From the NCBI GenBank assembly GCA_002338565.1, contig DDIN01000008.1, forward strand, positions 616,167-680,166: 64,000 bases of DNA, written 5' to 3'. This DNA is from Hyphomonadaceae bacterium UBA1849. Its GTDB lineage: Bacteria > Pseudomonadota > Alphaproteobacteria > Caulobacterales > Hyphomonadaceae. The translations under genes were made by a program, and so were the position numbers. The notes beneath the pieces were generated by a model. It was not told the origin of the DNA and did not search any database. It saw only the letters and a program-made list of their open reading frames with translations. Below are positions 35,366-43,708 of this stretch, piece by piece; within the stretch, counting starts at the first letter, position 1, and each line of letters opens with the position of its first letter.

Positions 35366-35704
35366 ATGGCCACGTCCCAATCCACCGTCGATTATATACT
35401 CGACCAGCTCTCTTCTGCTGGCGAAGTGTCCGCGCGAAAAATGTTTGGCGAGTTCGGCCTCTATTGTGACGGCAAGTTTGTCGCCTCGGTCTGCGACGAC
35501 ACCCTCTTCATTAAGCCAACCAAGCAGGGCTACGCCTTTGCCCCTGAGCAAGAGATGGCGCCGCCCTATGATGGCGCAAAAGACCAGTTCATGATTTCAG
35601 GTGATCAGCTGGAAGATGCTGACTGGGTGTCAGAACTTCTGCGCATCACAACGGCAGCTTTACCTGCACCAAAGCCGAAAAAGAAAAAGCAGCCAGAGGG
35701 CTAA
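35366..35704 (+). CDS. TfoX/Sxy N-terminal-domain protein
   Basis: A 112-residue protein matching the TfoX N-terminal domain: VSARKMFGEFGLYCDGKFVASVCDDTLFIK is the signature core, followed by GAKDQFMISGDQLEDADW. It ends in a basic tail (PKPKKKKQ). In gammaproteobacteria TfoX/Sxy proteins help to induce competence genes; in alphaproteobacteria the single-domain forms have no known role. Preceded by GAGAGG at a good distance from ATG 35366. Likely cotranscribed with the GFA gene. Confidence 0.82.
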   Translation: MATSQSTVDYILDQLSSAGEVSARKMFGEFGLYCDGKFVASVCDDTLFIKPTKQGYAFAPEQEMAPPYDGAKDQFMISGDQLEDADWVSELLRITTAALPAPKPKKKKQPEG

Positions 35705-35758
35705 AATCCTCTTTCAGGATATGCTCTGTTCGCAGGGAAACGACCGGAGAAACCTGCC

Positions 35759-36400
35759 ATGCTGTCTATCCAGAAAATGGTTCCTTTGATTAGTGCTGCG
35801 CTTTGCCTGGCGTGCCTGCCCGCACGAGCGGACACTCATCAGCCCGAAACCAGTATCGTCCGAACCAATCTTGCCGAAAGCAATTGCGAGATAGCCGACA
35901 GCGTAAACGCTGCGGGTGCACTGGTCTTCACGTGCACAGGTGAGGGCGGCTGGACGCTATTTCTGCACGACTATCTGAATCAGATGACGCTCAGCCTTGA
36001 AAACGAAGCTGGCGCAAACTCAGGTGAAATGAGGTTTGACCAGAGAGGCAGCGATGGCGAGCTCGGACAGCGTATTGAATGGGTTTATGCGGGTGAAACA
36101 TTGCTGGGTCTGACAGTTGGGTATTCGGAAACGCCGCTCGCCGGTGAAGCCAACGGCGCCTACAATGTCTACTCCATCGCAATAAAGCCGGACCAGACCC
36201 CCTCAGCCTGTGTAATGTCGCGTGTGGAATTCGGCCGCGTTCGCGGTGTCACCAGCGCCGCCCGGCAGGTCATCACCAGCATGGCTGACGGCTGGGACTG
36301 CGCTGAAGATCAGCGAATTGACTTCTCACCTGAAACGATCAATGGACAACCATATAGTCAGGCCGTCCGCGAATCTGCGCGCGCGAGATCTGGCAACTAG
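35759..36400 (+). CDS. Secreted protein of unknown function
   Basis: A 213-residue protein with a signal peptide (MVPLISAALCLACLPARAD) and four cysteines in the mature chain, probably as two disulfides (SNCEIAD, FTCTGEG, SACVMSR, WDCAEDQ). It is rich in short beta-type segments. I do not recognise a family. GGAGAAACCTGCC before ATG 35759 gives a good start. The next gene follows after 15 bases. Confidence 0.75.
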   Translation: MLSIQKMVPLISAALCLACLPARADTHQPETSIVRTNLAESNCEIADSVNAAGALVFTCTGEGGWTLFLHDYLNQMTLSLENEAGANSGEMRFDQRGSDGELGQRIEWVYAGETLLGLTVGYSETPLAGEANGAYNVYSIAIKPDQTPSACVMSRVEFGRVRGVTSAARQVITSMADGWDCAEDQRIDFSPETINGQPYSQAVRESARARSGN

Positions 36401-36415
36401 ATAAGGAAGTTCCTC

Positions 36416-36640
36416 ATGCCTCAGTTTGATATGCGCGTCGTCCCGGAATCTGCCGTTGCAGGTATGGATGTGATCGAGCACACAAAGGGCGCACCGGTCA
36501 AAGAAGGCGACAGCAACGAGACCTATCGCTGCGGCGCGTGCAAGACGAAGCTGTTTGTGAATGTCTCACACCATGATGCGCACGGCCTCATCGTGAAGTG
36601 CGGAAAGTGCGGAAAGATCAACGTCGATCCGCACCACTAA
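36416..36640 (+). CDS. Small zinc-ribbon protein
   Basis: A 74-residue protein with two CxxC knuckles, YRCGACKTKLF and VKCGKCGKINV, separated by about 24 residues: a complete treble-clef/zinc-ribbon unit resembling com-type small regulators and RNA-binding ribbons. AAGGAAG precedes ATG 36416. It lies right behind the secreted protein gene and stops directly beside the minus-strand YqaA-like gene. Probably binds nucleic acid or protein, but no function is known. Confidence 0.75.
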   Translation: MPQFDMRVVPESAVAGMDVIEHTKGAPVKEGDSNETYRCGACKTKLFVNVSHHDAHGLIVKCGKCGKINVDPHH

Positions 36641-37270
36641 TCACATCAGAAAATAGACGAGCGCCATGCCGGCAAAGATACCGATGCCGAGCAGGAAGAT
36701 TTCCAGCTCGTGGCGCTCGATAAACTTCTCCCCGCGCTCACCAAGCGCCATAACGATACCAGCTTCTGTGAAATAGCGGATGGCGCGTGACAGGGTCACC
36801 GCCAGAAGGAAAAATGCAAAGCTATAGCTCGCTGCACCAGCGGCCGCAGCGCCCAGCTGGAACGGTATTGGCGTAATCCCCACCATGAAGAGCGGCCAGA
36901 AACCATCTGCCTGAAGCTCGTTGGTGAGGTTCTGATAAGTCCCCGTCGCCTCGAACATGGCAAAGGCCGGCTGCAAGAGCGCCTCATCTGCCCACATGCC
37001 AAGGAAATACATCATCACACCAGCGATGACGTTACCGATGAGCAGCGCTGCAGCGACCTTCCATGCGCCGCGACCGCGGCTTGCCATCGCGGGCAGAAAT
37101 AGCGGCTCCATCGCAAACAGGATGATGGAGTTCTCAAGAAATCCGATAAACGCACACCAGGGCAGCGCCCATTTACTGTCCAGAAATTCCGAAACGCGCT
37201 CACGCAGCCGATTGGGCCGCGCCGGGTTTCGTTTGAAGAAGGGCAGCGAAATATCAGATAACGAAGTCAT
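36641..37270 (-). CDS. YqaA/DedA-like membrane protein
   Basis: A 209-residue inner-membrane protein with about five hydrophobic segments. The motif GFWPLFMVGITPIPFQLGAAAAGAASYSF resembles the conserved G-x-x-P loop of the YqaA/SNARE-associated (VTT) family, whose DedA relatives act as lipid scramblases or proton-coupled transporters. The charged N-terminus (FKRNPARPNRLRERV) should be cytoplasmic. It converges on the zinc-ribbon gene without any gap. Confidence 0.8.
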   Translation of the reverse strand: MTSLSDISLPFFKRNPARPNRLRERVSEFLDSKWALPWCAFIGFLENSIILFAMEPLFLPAMASRGRGAWKVAAALLIGNVIAGVMMYFLGMWADEALLQPAFAMFEATGTYQNLTNELQADGFWPLFMVGITPIPFQLGAAAAGAASYSFAFFLLAVTLSRAIRYFTEAGIVMALGERGEKFIERHELEIFLLGIGIFAGMALVYFLM

Positions 37271-37421
37271 GAGAGACTAATGCGCGGCAGACACGCCAGT
37301 TTCATCACCGGCAACGTTTTCCTCAGCGCAAGGTGATGGCTGAATGTTACCCCGTGACAATTCACGCCTGTTCTTTTAGGTCCGTTGGGTCCATATCAGA
37401 GGCGTAAGAAACGGAGTTCTC

Positions 37422-37628
37422 ATGGAACAGGCACTGACAATTGCCATGTATTGCGCAATGGCGCTTCTGGTCGTCATTCTGATTTTCGGCATCGTCAATC
37501 TGGCGCGCACCGACCCTGAACAGGCCTCGCGCTCTAACAAGCTGATGCGTCTTCGCGTCATCGTTCAGGCCGTCGCGATTGCGCTTCTGGTCGGCGTCGG
37601 CATCGTTTCCGGAATGATCAGCTTTTAG
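37422..37628 (+). CDS. HIG1-domain twin-transmembrane protein
   Basis: A 68-residue protein of two membrane helices (IAMYCAMALLVVILIFGIVNL and VIVQAVAIALLVGVGIVSGM) joined by a charged loop with SNKLMRLRVIVQA, the HIG1 (hypoxia-induced gene 1) signature. Mitochondrial relatives assist assembly of respiratory complexes III/IV; the bacterial protein probably has a similar respiratory-chain context. It is too short for many gene finders but is well supported by motif. TCTC before ATG 37422 with AACGGAG eight bases upstream as a good Shine-Dalgarno sequence. Confidence 0.85.
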   Translation: MEQALTIAMYCAMALLVVILIFGIVNLARTDPEQASRSNKLMRLRVIVQAVAIALLVGVGIVSGMISF

Positions 37629-37842
37629 TTTCCTGGTTTTTGCTCAGGTGCAATTGCTTCACCTCCGGTTCAGCGCACCTTGCGCCTTCGCTTTGCTCGT
37701 AGTTTAGCGCCCTTCACAAACGACTGTGCAGGCGCAGCTGCGCTGAGACAAAGTCGAAGTAACGCAGCGAGCAAATTAACAGGACAGTCTTGAACGCGCT
37801 TCATCGCGAAAGCGAAGCGAAGCGAAGCGGGAAGCAAACAAA
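37629..37842. other. Intergenic region with diverged repeat and a GCGAA tandem tract
   Basis: No gene. Bases 37670-37702 resemble 3933-3964 (shared core GCGCCTTCGCyTTGCTCGT). Near the end, 37807-37831, GCGAA/AGCGA units are tandemly repeated just before the adenosyltransferase start. The latter also supplies the purine-rich GCGGGAAG region used as its ribosome-binding site. Confidence 0.45.
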
Positions 37843-38421
37843 ATGGTAAAACTCGACAAGATCTACACCCGCACGGGCGATAAGGGCACAACTCGGCTGG
37901 CAACGGGTGAGCCGGTTCCAAAGTGGTGCGCGCGCGTAGAAGCCTATGGCGCCGTTGATGAAGTCAATTCTGCGCTCGGCCTCGCGGCCCTCCATGCGAC
38001 TAGCGACGACTGGCTGAAAGACGCCATTCTCCGTGTGCAGAATGACCTGTTCGATCTGGGCGCCGACCTTGCGACGCCCGACCGCGGCAATGACCTTGGC
38101 TGGGAGCCACTGCGCATCGTTCAGAAACAGGTGGAGCGCCTTGAAACCGAGATTGACGAGATGAACGCCGATATCCCTCCGCTGGATAGCTTTATCCTGC
38201 CGGGTGGATCACCGCTTGCCTCTCATCTGCACGTGGCCCGCACGACCGCTCGCCGCGCCGAGCGTCATGTCGCCGAAGCTTATAATGACGAGACCGAGAT
38301 CATCTCCGATGAAGCTCTGGCCTTTATCAACCGTCTTTCAGACTGGTTATTTGTGGCTGGCCGCCGCGCCAATGAAAATGGCGCAGCCGACGTCCAATGG
38401 GTACCGGGCAAGAACCGGTAG
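37843..38421 (+). CDS. Cob(I)yrinic acid a,c-diamide adenosyltransferase (PduO type)
   Basis: Adenosylates cob(I)alamin to make coenzyme B12. The 192-residue protein has the ATP-binding N-terminus KIYTRTGDKGTT, VEAYGAVDEVNSALG, the FILPGGSPLAS loop and ARTTARRAERH near residue 130, all characteristic of the PduO/MMAB trimeric class. Its product is the cofactor of methylmalonyl-CoA and ethylmalonyl-CoA mutases, so it fits with mcd about 3 kb upstream. The start at ATG 37843 has GCGGGAAG ten bases before it. Confidence 0.93.
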   Translation: MVKLDKIYTRTGDKGTTRLATGEPVPKWCARVEAYGAVDEVNSALGLAALHATSDDWLKDAILRVQNDLFDLGADLATPDRGNDLGWEPLRIVQKQVERLETEIDEMNADIPPLDSFILPGGSPLASHLHVARTTARRAERHVAEAYNDETEIISDEALAFINRLSDWLFVAGRRANENGAADVQWVPGKNR

Positions 38422-38422
38422 A

Positions 38423-39247
38423 TCAGGTCGAAGCGACACCGTCTGACAATGCCTTTATTGCCACCCTGTCTTCACCTGAAAGAAACGGATTGTATCGGCA
38501 ATTCCGCTCGATAGCGGCCCAGCCTTTTGCGCAGGCCCAGTCATATGCGATCAGTCCTTTGCTGACCCGTTCTTCCTGATCGGCGAAGTTCTTAAAAATG
38601 AGCGCCCTGCCCGGCCTGAAGTATGAGAACCAGACCCATGGCCTTATGCATAAGCTTCGCATGAAAGGCCAATCGAACAGCTCCAGAGCGTCATCTACGG
38701 CGGGACCGACGACACGCTGCTGTTCCCAACGAAAGAAACTTTCATAAAAGCGGCGGTCATCTTCGGGGCGAGGCTCGCTTACTTCTGCCGCCTGAGAAAA
38801 TCGCCGGCAGAACTGCGCCGTCAACTCATCGTCAAACCCCAGTTCGCGGCAACCTGCCTCACCAAACACCCGATAGAGGTAGAAGCTGGTGAAGGTTTCG
38901 ATCATCACCTGTCGGTTTATCTCTTTGATGGCATCAATATAGTCCGAATAAACGCGCATCTTATGCTGCCGTGATGTCTTTGCTCCGACATCGCCAAGTG
39001 CAAAAACATTTGCGGCGAGCCGCGCAGCCAATAGATACCAGCGCGCCCACAATGCGCCGTGCGACGCGATGAGCGCAAAGTGGAACCGCGCGTTGGAGTC
39101 TCGGTAAATCTGATGATAAACGCGTGCCCGAACACCAAGATCATCCAGCCCAGCGGCGAGTTCATCGCCATCGCGCCGGATGATGGAATGCAACTGCGTG
39201 ACGGATACTCCATCGCGCGCGGCTCTATCGTATTTCGCCTGGAACAT
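38423..39247 (-). CDS. Protein of unknown function, tryptophan/arginine-rich
   Basis: A 274-residue soluble-looking protein without signal peptide or clear family. It is predicted largely helical and unusually rich in Arg, Phe, Tyr and Trp: NARFHFALIASHGALWARWYLLAARLAANVFALGD and FMRSLCIRPWVWFSYFRPG are the most distinctive segments. Residues near the end (AKGWAAIERNCRYNPFLSGED) look structured. It converges on the adenosyltransferase gene with one base between stops. I cannot give a function. Confidence 0.65.
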   Translation of the reverse strand: MFQAKYDRAARDGVSVTQLHSIIRRDGDELAAGLDDLGVRARVYHQIYRDSNARFHFALIASHGALWARWYLLAARLAANVFALGDVGAKTSRQHKMRVYSDYIDAIKEINRQVMIETFTSFYLYRVFGEAGCRELGFDDELTAQFCRRFSQAAEVSEPRPEDDRRFYESFFRWEQQRVVGPAVDDALELFDWPFMRSLCIRPWVWFSYFRPGRALIFKNFADQEERVSKGLIAYDWACAKGWAAIERNCRYNPFLSGEDRVAIKALSDGVAST

Positions 39248-39343
39248 GGAAGAACTTCAGGTCGCAACGGGCTTTCACCCAGGATGTGACAAGCCTAGAA
39301 ATATCAACCAGACGGTCAACGATACATTCCGTCACGCCACGAA

Positions 39344-39380
39344 CGAAAAAGCGGCGAACTTTCGTCCGCCGCTTTTCGTA
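39344..39380 (-). terminator. Terminator of the siderophore receptor gene
   Basis: AAAAGCGGCG (39347-39356) and CGCCGCTTTT (39367-39376) form a 10-bp stem with a 10-base loop; on the minus strand it is followed by TTTTCGTTC. It lies 27 bases downstream of the receptor stop. Confidence 0.88.
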
Positions 39381-39402
39381 ATTTCAAACTTGAACCGCGC
39401 GC

Positions 39403-41520
39403 CTAAAAACGGCCAATCACGGCAAGGCGCGCATTGAGCGGCGCCCCGACGGACACCTGATGGGTGCTGTGCGCGTTCGGGAAGTAGAGCTCGTCTGTTG
39501 CGTTCTCGACATTCAGCTGCACGCGCAGAGTTTCTGACACATCGTAAAAGGCTGCCGCATCGATACGGGTATAGCTCGGGAGAACCGCGTTATTGCCGTT
39601 ATCGATAAAGCTCTCATCCTGATAGGTCGCACCAAGGCCGAAGCCGAACGCCTCTGTCAGCTGATATGTACTCCAGACGGAGAACATATGCTCTGGCAGC
39701 TCGCGCGGGCGCAGGCCTGTCGGGCCGGACCGGTTCACGATTACACCGTCGAGGTTTGAATAACCTGCCGTGATGAACCAGTCATCTGTCAGATAGCCCT
39801 GAAGCTGGGCTTCAAAACCGGTGATTTCAGAATCGATCACATCCAATGTAGACGGGTCATTATCCGCCACCTGCGGAGAGCTTTGCTCGATTTCGAAGAT
39901 CGCAGCAGTCAGGCTTAGACCAGAGGCGAAATCCCATTTCACACCCGCTTCGAGGTTGGTGAATGTGTCCGGATCGAGCGCATTGTTTGCGCCATTAATG
40001 TTGGCAAACTGCTCACCGGAACGCGGCAGGAAGGTCTCTGAATAGCTGCCATAGAAGGAGATGTTTTCCTGCGGCTTCAGAACGACGCCGAGGCGCGGAG
40101 AAATCTCTTCATCCGTGCGTGACCGTGTGTCGTTTGCGACAACGTTCAGAACTTCGATCTCGAAGCGGTCAAAGCGCGCGCCGACGATAACATCCAGCCA
40201 GTCTGCAATCTCGATCTCGTCCTGCACATAGGCAGAGAAGACATCGACGCTGGCATGCGTGTCGTCATTCAGGTCCACAGTGAAGTCGTTCGTTGTTGTC
40301 AGGCCATTCGCATTCGTGCCGACGCCATTAATGAGGTCGATCGGGCGTTGAACGAAGAAGTCTTCCTGATCGTCCGCCGACTGATCAAAGAAGCTGTTAT
40401 AGCGATCATTATTGTTCGTCGTGTCGATATATTCTGCACCCGCGACGACTGTGTGGCCCAGCGGACCGGTCTGGAACTGGCCAATCAGATTACCCGACAG
40501 GATCAGGTTTTCACGCTGCGTAGTATCCAGATAGCCATCCAGCGTGACGATGTTCGTCACCGGGTCATAACCCGCTGCATAGAAGTTCTGATACATCTTG
40601 TCATAGTCGCCATAGAAGGCGCTCACATTGGCTTTCAGGTTTTCAGAGAAGGCATGGCTGACGGCTGCGCGCAGGATATGCGCTTCCAGCGTGGTCGTGT
40701 TGATGTCGCGGTCGCCAAAGACAATGTCCTCAAATGCTTCGACCGGACGCCCGTCGGCGCCTGTCGGGATGCCGCGGTCAATGAAGCGTTCTTGATCGAT
40801 ATATTCGTATGAGACATCCAGCGTCGTCTGCGGAGAGAGCTGGAAACGCGCCGTCGGGTTCACCGCGAAGATGTCACCCTCAAAAAAGTCACGATGGCCT
40901 TCCAGGCTTTCATACATGGCATTGATGCGGAACGCCGATGTATCATTCGGGGAGATATTGTAATCGATCTGGCCGTTATAGCCGCCGAAGGAATTCAGGC
41001 CGAGCTGATAGCCGGTGAAGGCTTCGCCAATCTGACCCTTTTTGGTCACACGGTTCAGAATACCGCCCGTACCGCCGCGCCCGAAGAGCAGCGCGTTCGG
41101 GCCGCGCAGCACTTCCACCTGCTCCAGGTTATAGAGCGGACGATAATATTGAACGTCATCGCGAACGCCATCGAGAAAGAAGTCCGCCGTCGAGCGCACG
41201 CCGCGGAAGACAACAGAGTCGCGGTGGCCTTCGCCCTGGGACGTAGAAACACCCGGCGTATACTCAACAATCTGGCCAATAGAGCTGAAGCCCTGCTCTG
41301 CGATCTGGTCCGCCGTCACAATGGACAGGCTCTGCGGCACGTCGATAATCGGCGTCGGCGTCTTTAGCGCGTTCACCTGATCTGTGTAGAGGTAATTGCC
41401 CGTCACCTCGACCGTGTTTTGCACCAGCGTATCGTCAGCGTCATCCGCCATGGCCGTGAAGCCGGAAAGCGCCATGGACAGCATGGTCGCGCCGAGAAGT
41501 CGATTGCCCAATCGTGTCAT
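39403..41520 (-). CDS. TonB-dependent siderophore receptor
   Basis: An outer-membrane receptor of 705 residues from ATG 41520. The signal peptide ends in FTAMADD, then TPTPIIDVPQSLSIVT (plug start), the NLEQVEVLRGPNALLFGRGGTGGILN plug signature, and a barrel ending in NARLAVIGRF with the C-terminal Phe. The PQSLSIV plug opening and FFLDGVRDDVQYYRPL place it in the FhuA/FpvA-like ferric-siderophore subfamily (catecholate or hydroxamate not resolved). GGGGAGGG lies upstream of ATG 41520, so the 19 extra codons to 41577 are excluded. The upstream Fur box points to iron repression. Confidence 0.93.
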   Translation of the reverse strand: MTRLGNRLLGATMLSMALSGFTAMADDADDTLVQNTVEVTGNYLYTDQVNALKTPTPIIDVPQSLSIVTADQIAEQGFSSIGQIVEYTPGVSTSQGEGHRDSVVFRGVRSTADFFLDGVRDDVQYYRPLYNLEQVEVLRGPNALLFGRGGTGGILNRVTKKGQIGEAFTGYQLGLNSFGGYNGQIDYNISPNDTSAFRINAMYESLEGHRDFFEGDIFAVNPTARFQLSPQTTLDVSYEYIDQERFIDRGIPTGADGRPVEAFEDIVFGDRDINTTTLEAHILRAAVSHAFSENLKANVSAFYGDYDKMYQNFYAAGYDPVTNIVTLDGYLDTTQRENLILSGNLIGQFQTGPLGHTVVAGAEYIDTTNNNDRYNSFFDQSADDQEDFFVQRPIDLINGVGTNANGLTTTNDFTVDLNDDTHASVDVFSAYVQDEIEIADWLDVIVGARFDRFEIEVLNVVANDTRSRTDEEISPRLGVVLKPQENISFYGSYSETFLPRSGEQFANINGANNALDPDTFTNLEAGVKWDFASGLSLTAAIFEIEQSSPQVADNDPSTLDVIDSEITGFEAQLQGYLTDDWFITAGYSNLDGVIVNRSGPTGLRPRELPEHMFSVWSTYQLTEAFGFGLGATYQDESFIDNGNNAVLPSYTRIDAAAFYDVSETLRVQLNVENATDELYFPNAHSTHQVSVGAPLNARLAVIGRF

Positions 41521-41555
41521 GAAATATTGCCCTCCCCTTTTGAGGGCTCCCTTTA

Positions 41556-41570
41556 TGAGAATGATTTTCA
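41556..41570 (-). promoter_or_regulatory. Fur box upstream of the siderophore receptor
   Basis: TGAGAATGATTTTCA is a 7-1-7 inverted repeat that matches the Fur core TGATAATGATTATCA at 13 of 15 positions. It lies 36 bases upstream of the chosen ATG (41520), where it would overlap the promoter or transcription start. Strongly suggests iron-Fur repression. Confidence 0.8.
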
Positions 41571-41916
41571 GGCTCATTCGCAGACCTAAACACGATTATC
41601 AAGAGCAAATGCGAGTTACTCTCAGTAACAACTTGTCACACGTGAATGAGGGACTATCTCAGTCTCACCCGCCAGAATGGCGGCACAGATTGACGTGTTG
41701 AATGGTCAGAGGAGAAATCTTTCGCACCTGCACACCAAATTATGCGCAGGCGGAATAAAGTTTCTCTGATCGGGCATTTCGTCGCTTACGCTTGCGTAAG
41801 CTTGACGAGGTCGCTCCTAGCATTTAGCACCTGCAGCGAACGGATTACGGCCCGTCCGGAATCCGTAAAGATAATAAGCAGGAAAACCTATTCCTGCGGT
41901 GATCACGGAGAACGCC
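41571..41916. other. Promoter and leader region between the siderophore receptor and etfB
   Basis: About 345 bases with no supported gene. Visible structures towards etfB: CTTACGC-TT-GCGTAAG (41785-41800), ACGGATT/AATCCGT (41840-41866) and GCAGGAA/TTCCTGC (41878-41897), the last two probably folding in the etfB leader RNA. A further weak inverted repeat near 41609-41623 (TGCGAGT/ACTCTCA) follows the Fur box. An ORF of 69 codons in this stretch has no recognisable features. Confidence 0.45.
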
Positions 41917-42663
41917 ATGAAGGTCCTGGTACCCGTCAAACGGGTAATTGACTACAACGTGAAAGCGCGCGTGAAACCTGACCAGTCAGGTGTTGACCTC
42001 GCGAACGTCAAAATGTCCATGAACCCATTCGACGAAATTTCCGTCGAAGAAGCGGTTCGCCTGAAAGAAGCTGGTACAGCAACCGAAGTTGTTGTCGTTT
42101 CTATCGGTCCTCAGCAGTGCCAAGAAACACTCCGCACAGCCCTCGCTATGGGCGCTGACCGTGGCATCCTGATCAAGACAGACGACAAGGTTGAGCCACT
42201 GGCTGTTGCCAAGCTTCTGAAAGCTGTTGTCGCTGAAGAGTCTCCCGAGCTGGTTATCCTCGGCAAGCAGGCGATTGACGACGACTCCAACCAGACCGGT
42301 CAGATGCTCGCAGCTCTGCTCGACTGGCCACAGGGTACATTCGCGAACGAAGTTAAAATTGACGGCGGCAAAGCCAACGTCACACGTGAGATCGACGGCG
42401 GCCTGCAGACTGTTGCACTCGACCTGCCAGCGATCGTCACGACTGACCTTCGCCTGAACGAGCCACGCTATGCGTCTCTGCCAAACATCATGAAAGCGAA
42501 GAAGAAGCCGATCGACATGAAAGAGATCGGTGACTACGGCGTTGATGTTGCCCCACGTCTCACAACTGTCAAAGTGACCGAGCCACCGGTTCGCGAAGCT
42601 GGCGAAATCGTTGAAGACGTTCCGACCCTCGTTTCCAAACTGAAAGCGAAAGGCGCACTCTAA
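41917..42663 (+). CDS. etfB: Electron transfer flavoprotein beta subunit
   Basis: Small subunit of the FAD/AMP electron carrier that passes electrons from acyl-CoA dehydrogenases to ETF:ubiquinone oxidoreductase. The 248-residue protein starts MKVLVPVKRVIDYN and contains MNPFDEISVEEAVRLKE, ALAMGADRGI, LGKQAIDDDSNQTGQMLAALL and LPAIVTTDLRLNEPRYASLPNIMKAKKKP, the full EtfB pattern. ATG 41917 has CACGGAG eight bases upstream. The stop overlaps the etfA start (TAATG). Codon use is strongly biased (GTT, GCA, TCT, CGT, ACA), as for a highly expressed gene. Likely electron acceptor of Mcd. Confidence 0.97.
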   Translation: MKVLVPVKRVIDYNVKARVKPDQSGVDLANVKMSMNPFDEISVEEAVRLKEAGTATEVVVVSIGPQQCQETLRTALAMGADRGILIKTDDKVEPLAVAKLLKAVVAEESPELVILGKQAIDDDSNQTGQMLAALLDWPQGTFANEVKIDGGKANVTREIDGGLQTVALDLPAIVTTDLRLNEPRYASLPNIMKAKKKPIDMKEIGDYGVDVAPRLTTVKVTEPPVREAGEIVEDVPTLVSKLKAKGAL

Positions 42664-43592
42664 TGGCTGTTCTCGTACTTGCAGATCATGACAATGCGTC
42701 TCTTGGTGACGCGACTCACAAAACTGTAACGGCTGCGACCAAATTCGGTGGCGACGTTGACGTTCTCGTAGCTGGTAAAGGCTGCGGTGCGGTTGCTGAA
42801 GCAGCAGCGAAAATCTCTGGCGTTCGTAAAGTCCTCGTGGCTGAGAGCGACGCGCTTGAGAACGCTCTGGCTGAAGCGGTTGAAGCTCTGGTTGTTCCAC
42901 TCATGGACGGCTATGACGCATTCTTCGCACCAGCAACGACAACCGGCAAAAACGTAGCGCCTCGCATCGCTGCGAAGCTCGACGTCATGCAGCTGTCTGA
43001 CATTATCGGTGTTGAAAGCGCTGACACATTCGTTCGCCCGATCTATGCGGGTAACGCAATCGAGACTGTCTCTACATCTGACGCGAAGAAAATCGTCACC
43101 GTTCGCGGTACGGCATTCGACGCAGCTGAAGAAGGCGGTTCTGCAGCGGTTGAAACTGTCGACGCAGCAGCTGGCAACGGCAAGTCTGCATTCGTGTCTC
43201 AGGAAATCGTTCAGAGCGATCGTCCAGAGCTCACATCTGCGAAGATCATCGTTTCCGGTGGCCGTGCGCTTGGGTCTGAAGAAGACTTCAACAAGTACAT
43301 GACGCCGCTCGCTGACAAGCTGGGTGCAGGCATCGGCGCGTCCCGCGCGGCTGTCGACGCTGGCTATGCGCCGAACGATTATCAGGTTGGTCAGACAGGT
43401 AAGATTGTTGCGCCTGAGCTTTACATCGCAATCGGTATTTCCGGCGCGATCCAGCACCTTGCTGGTATGAAAGACTCCAAGATCATCGTCGCAATCAACA
43501 AAGACGAAGAAGCACCTATCTTCCAGGTTGCTGATTACGGTCTGGTTGCTGACCTGTTCACAGCCGTTCCAGAGCTCACAGACGCTCTGTAA
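42663..43592 (+). CDS. etfA: Electron transfer flavoprotein alpha subunit
   Basis: FAD-binding subunit of ETF, 309 residues. Signatures: PLMDGYDAFFAPATTTGKNVAPRIAAKLD, SDIIGVESADTFVRPIYAGNAI, and the C-terminal FAD domain with SGGRALGSEEDF, LGAGIGASRAAVDAGYAPNDYQVGQTGKIVAPELYIAIGISGAIQHLAGMKDSK broken over the usual FAD loops, and NKDEEAPIFQVADYGLVADLF. Translationally coupled to etfB by a one-base overlap. Same strong codon bias. A 330-codon open frame on the opposite strand is a shadow caused by that bias. Ends with a strong bidirectional terminator. Confidence 0.97.
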   Translation: MAVLVLADHDNASLGDATHKTVTAATKFGGDVDVLVAGKGCGAVAEAAAKISGVRKVLVAESDALENALAEAVEALVVPLMDGYDAFFAPATTTGKNVAPRIAAKLDVMQLSDIIGVESADTFVRPIYAGNAIETVSTSDAKKIVTVRGTAFDAAEEGGSAAVETVDAAAGNGKSAFVSQEIVQSDRPELTSAKIIVSGGRALGSEEDFNKYMTPLADKLGAGIGASRAAVDAGYAPNDYQVGQTGKIVAPELYIAIGISGAIQHLAGMKDSKIIVAINKDEEAPIFQVADYGLVADLFTAVPELTDAL

Positions 43593-43663
43593 GGGCGCCA
43601 GCCCTGAGCACGCTCCATGCAAATCACAGGTTCGCGGGAGCAAAGTGAACAAACATCCAAATC

Positions 43664-43697
43664 AGAAAAGCCCGGGCACTGCCCGGGCTTTTTTGTT
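43664..43697. terminator. Bidirectional terminator between etfA and the DUF805 gene
   Basis: AAAAGCCCGGGCA-CT-GCCCGGGCTTTTTT: perfect GC-rich stem with a T run on plus and a matching one (CTTTTC) on minus. Serves both convergent genes. Confidence 0.92.
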
Positions 43698-43708
43698 TTC
43701 CGTCGCCT

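Noticed and set aside
41609..41623. Second Fur-like inverted repeat next to the Fur box
   Set aside because: TGCGAGT/ACTCTCA is nearly symmetric but deviates from the Fur core at too many positions.
41986..43652. Two long minus-strand frames (304 and 330 codons) opposite etfB and etfA
   Set aside because: They mirror genes with strong codon bias that avoids codons whose complements are stops. The proteins are Cys/Arg-rich without recognisable motifs, and the plus-strand products are unmistakable EtfB and EtfA.
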